Positions 1 through 7,681 of a DNA stretch of 15,421 nucleotides are shown one piece after another. The notes under the pieces are model-generated. The model ran no database searches and was not told the origin of the DNA. It saw only the letters and a list, made by a program, of their open reading frames with translations. The stretch comes from Lachnospiraceae bacterium (lineage in GTDB: Bacteria; Bacillota; Clostridia; Lachnospirales; Lachnospiraceae), in contig JAILIO010000184.1 of NCBI GenBank assembly GCA_024695225.1, positions 1-15,421 of the forward strand. Reading direction: 5' to 3'. Each line of letters begins with the position of its first letter. The first letter of the stretch is position 1. The translations under genes were made by a program, and so were the position numbers.

Positions 1-39
1 ATTTATCAATTGATTCAGATATTTATCTCTCCTGATCAT
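1..39 (-). CDS. ATP-binding protein, N-terminal 13 codons only (runs off left edge)
   Basis: A minus-strand reading frame starts with ATG at 37-39 and stays open to the window edge, giving MIRRDKYLNQLIN. AGAGGA (complement of 46-51) lies 6 bases upstream as ribosome site, and a strong promoter and operators sit behind it. From memory of the family, M-I-x-R-x-x-Y-L-x-x-L is a very common opening of the AAA+ ATPases carrying a C-terminal DUF4143, where a Walker A motif of the form TGIRRxGKS follows within about 20 residues. That motif would lie outside the window. These proteins are widespread in anaerobic Firmicutes, often in multiple copies, and their role is poorly known. Thirteen residues are too few for certainty. 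The existence of the gene is well supported by promoter, ribosome site and start; the family is an inference. Confidence 0.55.
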   Translation of the reverse strand, partial: MIRRDKYLNQLIN

Positions 40-55
40 TTTCAATCCTCTTTTT

Positions 56-69
56 TGTAGAATTCTACA
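56..69. promoter_or_regulatory. Operator-like palindrome, copy 1
   Basis: TGTAGAATTCTACA is a perfect 14-bp palindrome. It lies at about +8 to +21 of the leftward transcript. It also overlaps the possible -35 of a weaker rightward promoter (TCTACA 64-69, 16 bases, TATACT 86-91). The palindrome plus its T-run and GATTT tail is repeated at 119. This placement fits a repressor site. Confidence 0.6.
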
Positions 70-83
70 TTTTTTTTGATTTG

Positions 84-112
84 ATTATACTTTATTCAGT
101 GTTCAAAATCAA
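84..112 (-). promoter_or_regulatory. Sigma-A promoter for the left-edge gene
   Basis: On the minus strand TTGATT (107-112) is followed after 17 bases by a perfect TATAAT (84-89). Transcription would start near 77 and reach the ATG at 39 after a leader of about 38 bases. Copies of the same 14-bp palindrome lie on both sides of the promoter. Confidence 0.75.
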
Positions 113-118
113 CAAAAC

Positions 119-132
119 TGTAGAATTCTACA
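119..132. promoter_or_regulatory. Operator-like palindrome, copy 2
   Basis: This is an identical copy of the 56-69 palindrome, followed by T7-GATTT. It sits just upstream of the leftward -35 element at 107-112. The centre-to-centre distance to copy 1 is 63 bp, close to six helical turns, so one protein could bind both sites on the same DNA face. Confidence 0.6.
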
Positions 133-139
133 TTTTTTT

Positions 140-294
140 GATTTAAAAGTCTTTCCCTTTGCCCCGGGGGGGCTGCTGTGATAAGATTTCCGGGTATGAC
201 AGAGATATCCGGATCATGCGAATAATGACACGGACATGAACGCGGATACAGATACTGATCCTGATAAAGATATAAATACAGAAAGGCATAAAAC
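140..294 (+). other. Leader of the hydrolase gene with a G7 run and a hexameric low-complexity tract
   Basis: The stretch contains a CCCC-GGGGGGG run at 163-173. From about 236 to 280 it carries a degenerate 6-base periodicity (GAT followed by a variable triplet). The frame from ATG 236 would encode a 22-residue Asp-alternating peptide that overlaps the hydrolase start, but it has no ribosome site. I see no stable terminator-like hairpin here. Confidence 0.4.
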
Positions 295-1032
295 ATGTAC
301 ATAAATGAATACGGAGATCCCTCAAATCCGGCGGTCATAATGCTGTCTCCAATGCTCATATCGGGATCTGATATTTACGGACTGATGACGCCCTATCTGA
401 AAGGGGAATACTTTATCATCGCTCCGGATCAGGGAGGACACGGCAAGGCAGGAAACTATGTGAGCGCAGCGGAGGAATACCGGGAGCTCAAAAAATACCT
501 CCTGCAAAGCGGACACACGGAGATAAAACTCCTCTACGGAGCATCCCTGGGGGTCGCGGTGGGATGGAGACTGTTTTTCGACCCGGACATAAATGCGGAA
601 CATGTGTGGTTCGACGGGGTAGCCCTGACAAAAAGTTCCATGATCATGGAACAGATCATGAAGCAGACCTTCATGAAAAAGAAAAAGGAGCTGGATAGGA
701 CGCACATGGACAGTTCCGATAGCCTTACCAAAATGTACGGAGAATATTTTTCAAAGCTCATGATAAAGAATCTTGAGCGTGTCACTCCCCGGGACATAGA
801 CGCCATCTGCTACGCCTGCTGCCACTACGATCTGAAACCCCTGAGTGACGAACAGCAGCAGAAACTCCATTTGGAATACGGGGAGGAGGATTTCGATCTG
901 AATGCATCCCGGAAAGCCTTCAAACAATACCTGCCAAAGGTGAAGGTTGTCATCCGGAAGGGATATCCTCACTGCGGCTACATGGCAGCCCACACAAAGG
1001 AATACGTTGAGGAGATCGAGAACTTCATGTAG
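295..1032 (+). CDS. alpha/beta hydrolase family protein
   Basis: This 245-residue protein is predicted to be cytoplasmic, since no signal peptide or membrane segment is visible. The nucleophile elbow GxSxG is GASLG at residues 82-86 (Ser84). Candidates for the rest of the triad are an Asp in the WFDG stretch (Asp107) and His226 in a GYPHCGY context near the C-terminus. An early LSPML stretch (residues 17-21) after strand beta3 is where the oxyanion loop normally sits. The length fits a small alpha/beta hydrolase with a helical cap between roughly residues 112 and 195. Substrate cannot be told; esterases, thioesterases and lactonases share this layout. AAAGG at 282-286, 8 bases before the ATG, supports the start. 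The gene stands alone between the divergent left-edge gene and the DUF3160 gene. Confidence 0.8.
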   Translation: MYINEYGDPSNPAVIMLSPMLISGSDIYGLMTPYLKGEYFIIAPDQGGHGKAGNYVSAAEEYRELKKYLLQSGHTEIKLLYGASLGVAVGWRLFFDPDINAEHVWFDGVALTKSSMIMEQIMKQTFMKKKKELDRTHMDSSDSLTKMYGEYFSKLMIKNLERVTPRDIDAICYACCHYDLKPLSDEQQQKLHLEYGEEDFDLNASRKAFKQYLPKVKVVIRKGYPHCGYMAAHTKEYVEEIENFM

Positions 1033-1186
1033 AGATCATAACCCTCCATCGATCACCCGCAGTATCAAACCGGGACTGCACTTCAGAAGATATACCGGGC
1101 ACATGTATCTCTCCCCGTATAATACCGCCAAACTCCTTCGGGCACCCGGTCACAGTTCACCTCTCAGAACTTATTTAAACAAAGTA

Positions 1187-1215
1187 TCGACAAACTGCAC
1201 ATATATTTATAATAT
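1187..1215 (+). promoter_or_regulatory. Promoter of the DUF3160 lipoprotein gene
   Basis: TCGACA (1187-1192) is followed by overlapping -10 candidates: TATAAT at 1208-1213 (15-base spacer) or TAATAT at 1210-1215 (17-base spacer). The surroundings are AT-rich. The ribosome site GGAGG at 1254-1258 lies 9 bases before the ATG at 1268. The rest of the 1033-1267 gap shows no gene and no clear terminator for the hydrolase. Confidence 0.6.
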
Positions 1216-1267
1216 ATGGTAGAAACACAGGTTCACAAAACTGTTTGTTTAATGGAGGATCCGTATT

Positions 1268-3556
1268 ATGAAAAAGAAAGCAATCATTTCCCTTTTGACA
1301 GCCCTGGCGCTGACTGCCACAGCCTGCGGCAGTGCCGCTCCTGCGGCAGATCCCGGGACAGATGTCCGGACGGAAGAAACCGCCGTATCATCCGAGGCTC
1401 CCTCCTCGGAGGTGGCAGCGGCCGCTTCTTCTGAAACCGAAGCTGCATCCGGGACCGCAGTCAGTTCATCCGGGGAGGATGTGTTGAAAGCACGTCCGGC
1501 GCTCATAAAATCCGAAGACATCTATTCGGAGAGCTTTGATATCACCCCCTGCGTGCCTGAATACAAGGCGGAGAGCGATTTCAGCAACGTGATAAACGCT
1601 GAAGACTTTTCAAGCATTTCCAAGGAAGCCAAGGACTGCATAGTAAAAAACGGCTTCGCCATAGACCGCAGCTACAGCGAAGGAAGAGAATTCTATGAAG
1701 TGTATGAATTCAACCGCTATTCCCAGACGCCAAACTTCGTGACCACAGACTCCATGCTGCACACCTACCATATGTATTATATGCACCTCATGAAAAATGT
1801 TGAGAAAGATAAGCTTTTCGACGTGGTGTCAGACCTTTCCGAAAAAATGCTGACAGAGAGCGCTGCCCAGTATGAAGCCCTTAAAGGCACGGAATGGGAA
1901 GGCGCAGCCCAGAGGAACACAGCCTTCTTTGCGGTGGCCTCTTCCCTTCTGGAAAACGGGGCAGAGGTCCCGTCCTATGTGTCAGACACAGTATCCGCTG
2001 AAGTATCAAAGATCGAAAAAGCAGGCGGGATCGATGACTCACTGATAACAGAGACCAGTGAAGACTACAGCCAGTACAAACCCAGAGGCTATTACGACAC
2101 TGACGAAAATCTCAAGAAATACTTCAAGGCCATGATGTGGTACGGCCGCACGGCTTTCATGCAGAAGAGTGAAGATCTGGACCGCAGCGCCCTTCTCATG
2201 ACCCTGGCCATGAAAGGGGATGCTGCCTCAGAGTGGAATGCCATTTACGCCGTGACGTCCTTTTTTGCAGGAGCCAGCGACGATGCAGGGATCTGTGAGT
2301 ACAGAGATGTCATAGAGAAGGCATACGGACAGATTCCCGAAGTTTCAGACCTTTCCGGAAATAAAGACGCCTTCGACAAGTTCCACTCTCTCACCGGAGA
2401 GATGGACCCCCCGGCCATAAATTCAGTGGTGTTTGACGATGATCACGGCGCCACCGATAAAGCCGCAGAATCAAAGGGTTTCCGTTTCATGGGACAGAGG
2501 TTCACCCTGGACAGCGCAATATTCCAGCAGCTGATCTACTCAAAGACAAAAGAAAATGACGCCGGAGAAACCAGAAACCTCCCGGATGTTCTGGATGTGC
2601 CTGCAGCCTTCGGTTCCGACAACGCTCTCAGCATACTGGATGCCAAAGGGGATACCGGCTACCAGAACTATAAAGAGAATATGGACACTCTTAAGAAAAA
2701 TATCTCTTCACTCCCTGCAGCCTTCTGGACAAACAGCCTCTACAGCGGATGGCTCAATATGCTGAGGCCTCTCCTGGAAGAAAAGGGTGAGGGATATCCT
2801 GTGTTCATGCAGAACGAAGCCTGGAACACAAAGTCCCTTGAGACCTTCTGCGGCAGCTTCACGGAACTTAAGCACGACACGGTGCTCTATTCCAAGCAGG
2901 TCATGGCAGAGATGGGTGGAGGCCCCGAAGATGAGGTGGACGACAGAGGCTATGTGGAGCCGGAGCCCCTGGTGTTTTCAAGACTTGAAGCACTGGTGAA
3001 GGCCACAGCCGAGGGTCTGGACTCATACTCACTCCTGTCGGATACAGACAGGGAGAACCTTAAAAACCTTCAGGAACTGTCGGCCTCTCTGAAGGAGATT
3101 TCCATAAAGGAACTGAAAAATGAACTGCTGACAGACGATGAGTACGAACTCATCCGTTCCTACGGCGGCAGCATCGAGCACCTCTGGCAGGAAGCCATGA
3201 AGGGCACAAAGAAAGACACGGATAGTGAATTCTATTTCCCCGAGGAATACCCCGCAGCCCTCGCAGTGGACCTGGCCACAGATCCAAACGGCTCAGTCCT
3301 GGAAGCAGCCATCGGAAATCCCTTAGGGGTCTATGTACTGGTGTCGGTTGACGGAAAACTCAGGATCGCCAGGGGCTCCGTATACGATTTCTACGAGTTC
3401 TCATGGCCCATTTCTGAGCGGCTTACAGACGAGGACTGGCGCTCGGGCATGGGATTCATCTGGAGCGGAGAAGATAATGTGGAAAAACTCGGTATCGAAA
3501 GGCCTTCATGGGTGACAGACGCAAAGCTTGAGTTCTATCCCCGAGACAACTATTGA
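1268..3556 (+). CDS. DUF3160 domain-containing lipoprotein
   Basis: This is a 762-residue exported protein. It has a basic, hydrophobic signal peptide ending at Cys20 in an ALTATAC lipobox-like context, then an Ala/Ser/Glu-rich stalk to about residue 72, and a large globular part. The stretch around residues 150-172, TPNFVTTDSMLHTYHMYY, is the hallmark of the DUF3160 family as I know it. Family members are large secreted or lipid-anchored proteins of bacteria and archaea with no established function. An acidic GGGPEDEVDDRGYVEPEP segment follows in the last third and is also typical. Trp-rich segments near the C-terminus (FSWPISERLTDEDWRSGM) complete the domain. A small lipoprotein gene follows at once, so the two are probably one transcript. 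The product should sit on the outer face of the membrane. Family assignment is firm; function is unknown. Confidence 0.88.
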   Translation: MKKKAIISLLTALALTATACGSAAPAADPGTDVRTEETAVSSEAPSSEVAAAASSETEAASGTAVSSSGEDVLKARPALIKSEDIYSESFDITPCVPEYKAESDFSNVINAEDFSSISKEAKDCIVKNGFAIDRSYSEGREFYEVYEFNRYSQTPNFVTTDSMLHTYHMYYMHLMKNVEKDKLFDVVSDLSEKMLTESAAQYEALKGTEWEGAAQRNTAFFAVASSLLENGAEVPSYVSDTVSAEVSKIEKAGGIDDSLITETSEDYSQYKPRGYYDTDENLKKYFKAMMWYGRTAFMQKSEDLDRSALLMTLAMKGDAASEWNAIYAVTSFFAGASDDAGICEYRDVIEKAYGQIPEVSDLSGNKDAFDKFHSLTGEMDPPAINSVVFDDDHGATDKAAESKGFRFMGQRFTLDSAIFQQLIYSKTKENDAGETRNLPDVLDVPAAFGSDNALSILDAKGDTGYQNYKENMDTLKKNISSLPAAFWTNSLYSGWLNMLRPLLEEKGEGYPVFMQNEAWNTKSLETFCGSFTELKHDTVLYSKQVMAEMGGGPEDEVDDRGYVEPEPLVFSRLEALVKATAEGLDSYSLLSDTDRENLKNLQELSASLKEISIKELKNELLTDDEYELIRSYGGSIEHLWQEAMKGTKKDTDSEFYFPEEYPAALAVDLATDPNGSVLEAAIGNPLGVYVLVSVDGKLRIARGSVYDFYEFSWPISERLTDEDWRSGMGFIWSGEDNVEKLGIERPSWVTDAKLEFYPRDNY

Positions 3557-3591
3557 TATATCAGGCAGGCCCCGGGCTGAGATCAAGGCAG

Positions 3592-4122
3592 ATGATATCC
3601 GGTTTTAAAAAAGCAGAGAACGTCGGGGCCAGGCTTTGCCTGCCGGTCCTCATAGTGACCCTCGCAATGTTTTCTATGTCCTGCGGCCAAAGCAAAAAGG
3701 TTCTCACGGACGGGGACATGAAAGCCACCCTCTCCGGGCACACTCTCACAATAGAGGTCCCCGGTGACAGCTATGAAACCGGACAGAACGTCACGGTCCA
3801 GGACGTGATAGTCGCCGACATAAATAATGACAACACCCCGGATGTACTCGCCCTCTGCGTGAAACAGGGAAGTTACGGCGACCACCTGCCCTTCTATGTG
3901 GAAGAAAACGATACAGACCTGGACCAGCACATATTTATCTACACATACAATGAAAAGCGGGGGATATATCCCATGTGGATGTCCTCCGCCATACCACAGG
4001 AGATATCCCGCTTTGAAGTCCGAAGGGACTCAGAGCGGGATGTCGCTGTTCTGACACTCATTTCCCCGGACGGCACCGAGACCAGCTGGTACTGGGACTA
4101 CTTCGGTCTCAAAGCATTTTAA
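3592..4122 (+). CDS. small putative lipoprotein with a calcium-loop-like motif
   Basis: From ATG 3592 the product has 176 residues. A start at TTG 3553, overlapping the DUF3160 stop, would add 13 residues, but these would precede the basic start of a normal signal peptide, and AAGGCAG lies just before ATG 3592. The signal peptide runs to Cys31 in an FSMSC context, an imperfect lipobox. The mature part has a short linker and then DINNDNTPD, a DxNxDxxxD loop like those that bind calcium in FG-GAP and dockerin-type repeats. Beta-strand-rich sequence follows (HIFIYTYNEKRGIYPMW) and the protein ends in a Trp-rich tail (SWYWDYFGL). I do not recognise a named family. Position directly behind the DUF3160 gene suggests the two act together at the cell surface, which is inference from context. 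Confidence 0.72.
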   Translation: MISGFKKAENVGARLCLPVLIVTLAMFSMSCGQSKKVLTDGDMKATLSGHTLTIEVPGDSYETGQNVTVQDVIVADINNDNTPDVLALCVKQGSYGDHLPFYVEENDTDLDQHIFIYTYNEKRGIYPMWMSSAIPQEISRFEVRRDSERDVAVLTLISPDGTETSWYWDYFGLKAF

Positions 4123-4130
4123 TTGTATCC

Positions 4131-4163
4131 GGATGATCTTTGGGAGGATCCGTGAGATCATCC
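4131..4163 (+). terminator. Inverted repeat after the lipoprotein pair
   Basis: GGATGATCT (4131-4139) pairs perfectly with AGATCATCC (4155-4163) across a 15-base loop, 8 bases after the lipoprotein stop. No T-run follows, so it may serve as an RNA 3' end or merely be the first part of the repeat array. Confidence 0.35.
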
Positions 4164-4261
4164 GTTAGCGGATCCGTGGGGCGATACACGAGATCATCCG
4201 TTGGAGGATCCGTGGGGCGATACACGAGATCATCCATTGGAGGATCCGTGGGACGATCTGC
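4154..4261. repeat. 36-bp intergenic tandem repeat, three full units plus partial flanks
   Basis: Units start at 4154, 4190 and 4226. Units 1 and 2 differ at only two bases (GTTAGCGG against GTTGGAGG). Unit 3 diverges near its end. Partial units flank the array at 4131-4153 and from 4262. Each unit contains GATCATCC and the palindrome GGATCC. The period equals 12 codons, so a minus-strand frame stays open through it, but nothing suggests that frame is a gene. Confidence 0.85.
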
Positions 4262-4326
4262 CGGATCATCCTTTTGACATTCTTCCAAAAATCCCGGGAA
4301 ATAGCCAAAAAATAAGCGATACTCGA

Positions 4327-4355
4327 TTGATATGCCCTCCTTTCTGGGTTAAAAT
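4327..4355 (+). promoter_or_regulatory. Promoter of the large secreted protein gene
   Basis: TTGATA (4327-4332) is followed after exactly 17 bases by TAAAAT (4350-4355). Transcription would start near 4361, leaving a leader of only about 20 bases that contains the ribosome site GGGAGG (4367-4372). Confidence 0.7.
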
Positions 4356-4379
4356 ACATGTACGAAGGGAGGTATGATC

Positions 4380-7300
4380 ATGAACTCACTCAAGAAACAG
4401 ATTGTAATGATTCTCCTGTCTATATGTATGATGTCTCAGGCGGTGCTTCCCGCCATGGCTTCCGAAGCCGTTCCTTCCGGGGACACGGAAGAAACATCGG
4501 CAAGCGTCTCTGCCGCCCCGGAGGAGTCCGCGCCTGCAGACGACTTTATTTATCCGGAAGGATCCGGGATCACGCAAGACTCTTCATCTGCTGAAATATC
4601 CGGGATCGCTGAGAACGCCTCATCCGCTGAGATATCCGGGATCGCTGAGAACGCTTCATACTCAGAAGATTCCGGGATCACGGAAGATGCTTCATCCGCC
4701 GAGGCAGACCGGGACACTTCCTCCACTCTTTCATCGGACAACCTGGAGGAGACAGGCTACGTCTATGAAATAAAGGACGAATACGACCTGATCTTCAAAG
4801 GCTACAATAACGGCCAGGTGAAGACCCTGAAATACAAGATCCCCGCAGACACTGCCACGATCACCGTACCCGATTACCTCAAATCCTTATACGTATATGA
4901 CTCTGTATTACCCGATATGGACGGTTTCCTGGACACCGGTGACGACAAAGACAGCATAGCATTCTGGGATGTGACAAAAGACGGGGTCAGGCCAACTGAC
5001 TTTTTCTCATTAGATACTTACAATATCGAAGGCGGTCATGACTACACATTTACAGTTTCGATCATAAAAAAACTGGCTGAAAACATATATGTACACATAA
5101 CTCCGAAAGTATACTACGATGGAAGATCCCATGTATCCTATGCCGAGTCCGACAGTACATCAAAGATCTCGGATATCTATCTGTTTGTGGTCTTCAGGGA
5201 AGACGCCGTGTCCGGAGCATCTTATCGCGTCCTGACACAGAACACCGACTACAAAGTCGCCTACAAAAACAATAAAGAGCCTTCCATGTCCATGCAGGAG
5301 GACGGAAGCTATTCCTCCCTGTATTCGGAAGACAAGAACCGCCCCCAGGTGATCATCACCGGAAAGGGCAATTACGCGGGATTTACGGTAAATGCGTATT
5401 TTGATATACTGCCCCGGAATTTCAGCACTTCATACCCTTACGCAAACCTGACCGGCCTTAAAAAGACCTATGCCCTGAAAAACGGAAAGCTCAGCCAGAA
5501 GATAAATCCCAAAGCCTCACTGGGATTCATTTATGTGATAAACAAAAAATACGTCAAAAAGACCGTTTCACTGAAGGAGGATACCGATTACAATGTAAAC
5601 CTCTACCGTTACAACCAGTCTTACGGCACCTGGGTGAAGCAGGAAAATAATGACCCCAATGCCATAACCCAATCGGGGGACTATCTGTACACTCTGTGGG
5701 GCACCGGCAGATACTGCGGCGTAGCCTTCGACGGCACGGAGAACGGTGAATTCTCGGACGGCAGCAAAGCCTCTATTTACCCGCCACACTATTCATATAC
5801 CGGAAGCAGTGAACCTGCGAACGCGGCATTTCAGTTCAGGGTATCGGAAGATATCTACCAGGATCTGACAAATGCAAAGATAAGCATAGGAAAACCCGCA
5901 ATAAACTTTGACGGAAATAATCACACCGCAGACGATTTCAAACTCAAGGTTACCATCGGATCGGGTTCCGACAGGAGAAGCCTTACAGAGGGCACAGACT
6001 TTTATATCGTCTATGACGGCGTTGATTTCCCTTATATAAGCGGCAGGACCTATGTGAGCGAAGCAAGCGATTATCTCTACGATATTTCCACCTGCGATGC
6101 TGTATACACTTCTAAGATAGGTGTAGCAAACACATACAAGGTCACAGTAAACGCCATTGCGGGCAGCGGATATTACGGAAGTCTCTCCGGAAAAACCGTG
6201 AAGATAAAGGGTGTGGACATGACCACCAAGGGCTTTGAAAAAGTAGAGCCTCTTGTCTTCGATGGCACAAACCACTCAATATCCATCCGCACCTCCTCGA
6301 GCGGGCAGAAAGACGGTCTTACGTATTTGTCCCCCGCAGCCCTTGACTACGACACGGATAATAAATGCACATATCTGTCCACGATAACATCAAATCCGGG
6401 TTTTTATGGCAACAATTATTACACCTTCCTGTCTTCCTACTACAACGCAGCTCCCGGCACCTACTACACTACCCTTATCCCCGTGGGAGGCGGTGTCACA
6501 CATGGATCTCCTGTAAAGATCCCTTTTGAGAGAAAAAAGATATCCTTGAAAGACGCAGTCAAAAAAAGTTATATCAGTCTGTCCATAGGCGCCGGTACCT
6601 ACAACGCAGGAGGCGTAGCTCCGGGTGAAGTCACAGTCACTTTTCTGGGAGCGGATAACAGCGGGCAGACAGTGAAATACAATGGTGATAAACTGGCTAC
6701 TCCATATACAAACTATATGACCACATCCTTCAATGTAAAAATGACAAAGAACAATAAAGCCGGGGATGGGGCGCTGTTGACCCTGAGCGGCTCTGATTAC
6801 TTTACAGGCTCTTATACCTTCAAGTATTCGATAAAGGCGAAAACCCTGAGCCAGGCCTCTGTCCCTGTTCTCTACTCAAATCCCTGGTACAAAAATGAGG
6901 GAAAGACAGTAAAGAATGCCCTTCCGTCCTCTCGCTACACCGATGGGCAGATAGTCGCCACTGTCTCCGATCCCGTGAAATATAACGGCAAGGCGCTTCG
7001 CCCGAAGATAAAGCTTTATCAGGTCTATTACAAAGATGCAGCAGATGAAAAAAAAGGCAAACTGTCCATGGCATCCCTGAATTCAAAGCAATTTAAAATT
7101 ACAACCACAGATATCTCCGGCACAAACTGCTGTTCCATGGATGCAGTCTTCTCTGCCCAGCCTCTGATATCAGGTTTTAATACATGCGATATCCCTCTGC
7201 AGAGCGCATACGGTGAGTATGATGCAGCTGCAAAGATCGAGAGCGCGACCGTGGTCTATCAGGGCAGCACATATACTTTCGACGCAAAGGCAGATGTGTC

Positions 7301-7562
7301 ATTCCCCTTTGAGGGGCGCCAGATCCGTTTTGACAGGGGTGAATACAGCGAAGACGGTGTTATATCCGTGACGCTGAAAGACGGAACCGTCCTGGACAGC
7401 GAGAATTTCCGGGTGGAATACGGTGACAATATAGTTGCAAAGAAAAAGGGAGGGACCTTTAAGATCATTCTGAAACAGAACTCTTCCACAAACCTGTTCC
7501 CCTACGGAGGAACCGCGCAGTTCAAATTCACCATAACACCCAAGGACCCCATAGACATCTGA
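4380..7562 (+). CDS. large secreted protein with repeated Ig-like modules
   Basis: The product has 1060 residues from ATG 4380. An in-frame ATG at 4374 lies only one base from GGGAGG, so 4380 with a 7-base gap is the better start. A signal peptide ends after PAMASEA. A Ser/Glu/Ala-rich stalk follows, with four 12-residue repeats. The rest is beta-strand-rich and holds several divergent modules. The clearest covers about residues 240-350: YDGRSH, then TDYKVAYKNN, then VIITGKGNYAGF. This is the DYxVxYxNN...GxGNYxG pattern common in Ig-like repeats of Firmicutes surface proteins. Related modules recur at KEDTDYNVNLY, TEGTDFYIVYDG, FDGTNHS, YNGKALRPKIKLY and DSENFRVEYGDN. No LPxTG, SLH or choline-binding anchor and no catalytic domain is visible, so it may be freely secreted, an adhesin or a matrix protein. 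Its own promoter separates it from the upstream pair. Confidence 0.8.
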   Translation: MNSLKKQIVMILLSICMMSQAVLPAMASEAVPSGDTEETSASVSAAPEESAPADDFIYPEGSGITQDSSSAEISGIAENASSAEISGIAENASYSEDSGITEDASSAEADRDTSSTLSSDNLEETGYVYEIKDEYDLIFKGYNNGQVKTLKYKIPADTATITVPDYLKSLYVYDSVLPDMDGFLDTGDDKDSIAFWDVTKDGVRPTDFFSLDTYNIEGGHDYTFTVSIIKKLAENIYVHITPKVYYDGRSHVSYAESDSTSKISDIYLFVVFREDAVSGASYRVLTQNTDYKVAYKNNKEPSMSMQEDGSYSSLYSEDKNRPQVIITGKGNYAGFTVNAYFDILPRNFSTSYPYANLTGLKKTYALKNGKLSQKINPKASLGFIYVINKKYVKKTVSLKEDTDYNVNLYRYNQSYGTWVKQENNDPNAITQSGDYLYTLWGTGRYCGVAFDGTENGEFSDGSKASIYPPHYSYTGSSEPANAAFQFRVSEDIYQDLTNAKISIGKPAINFDGNNHTADDFKLKVTIGSGSDRRSLTEGTDFYIVYDGVDFPYISGRTYVSEASDYLYDISTCDAVYTSKIGVANTYKVTVNAIAGSGYYGSLSGKTVKIKGVDMTTKGFEKVEPLVFDGTNHSISIRTSSSGQKDGLTYLSPAALDYDTDNKCTYLSTITSNPGFYGNNYYTFLSSYYNAAPGTYYTTLIPVGGGVTHGSPVKIPFERKKISLKDAVKKSYISLSIGAGTYNAGGVAPGEVTVTFLGADNSGQTVKYNGDKLATPYTNYMTTSFNVKMTKNNKAGDGALLTLSGSDYFTGSYTFKYSIKAKTLSQASVPVLYSNPWYKNEGKTVKNALPSSRYTDGQIVATVSDPVKYNGKALRPKIKLYQVYYKDAADEKKGKLSMASLNSKQFKITTTDISGTNCCSMDAVFSAQPLISGFNTCDIPLQSAYGEYDAAAKIESATVVYQGSTYTFDAKADVSFPFEGRQIRFDRGEYSEDGVISVTLKDGTVLDSENFRVEYGDNIVAKKKGGTFKIILKQNSSTNLFPYGGTAQFKFTITPKDPIDI
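4563..4706 (+). repeat. 36-bp coding tandem repeat (four 12-residue units)
   Basis: Four in-frame units of 36 bp start at 4563, 4599, 4635 and 4671. Each begins TCCGGGATC and encodes SGI-(T/A)-(Q/E)-x-(S/A)-S-x-x-E-x. They form part of the low-complexity stalk behind the signal peptide of the large secreted protein. Units 2 and 3 are nearly identical over their first 21 bases, which suggests recent expansion. Confidence 0.9.
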
Positions 7563-7573
7563 GGTAAATCAAA

Positions 7574-7681
7574 ACCTGCCAGGGGCAGGCAGCGCTGCCA
7601 TCACCTCATAAACTTATCTTGCGAGATGATGGGACAGCGCCAAAGTTCCACCGGTGTGCAGGTGCCCCGTGAGGCCTTGGC
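7574..7681. ncRNA. Structured intergenic segment, unassigned RNA-like element
   Basis: Directly after the secreted-protein stop lie several stems. CCTGCC/GGCAGG (7575-7580 with 7584-7589) is a tight hairpin. GCGCTG-CCATCA (7592-7603) pairs with TGATGG-GA-CAGCGC (7627-7640) over 12 bp with a 2-base bulge. CACCGGTG (7649-7656) is a palindrome. Alternative long pairings are possible (ACCTGC 7574-7579 with GCAGGT 7658-7663; GGGGCA 7582-7587 with TGCCCC 7663-7668). I matched it to no known RNA family, and the strand is undecided. Confidence 0.35.

Noticed and set aside
56..82. Reading the left palindromes as rho-independent terminators (palindrome followed by T8)
   Set aside because: The stem would be only 5 bp and AT-rich with a 4-base loop, and the two copies flank a promoter symmetrically; operators fit better.
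236..304. A 22-codon Asp-alternating frame ahead of the hydrolase
   Set aside because: No ribosome site and a composition explained by the hexameric repeat; it overlaps the start of the real gene.
322..705. A 127-residue minus-strand frame opposite the hydrolase
   Set aside because: The plus strand carries GxSxG and a proper start; the opposite frame has no family features.
4154..4261. The 36-bp repeats as a CRISPR array
   Set aside because: The units are directly adjacent with no variable spacers and no cas genes are present.
4165..4359. A minus-strand frame with 12-residue repeats over the intergenic array
   Set aside because: It is open only because the 36-bp repeat is a multiple of three; no ribosome site or signal peptide is seen, and it overlaps the promoter of the next gene.
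5793..6275. A 160-residue minus-strand open frame inside the large secreted protein
   Set aside because: It is a shadow frame opposite strongly protein-like plus-strand sequence, with no ribosome site or promoter of its own.
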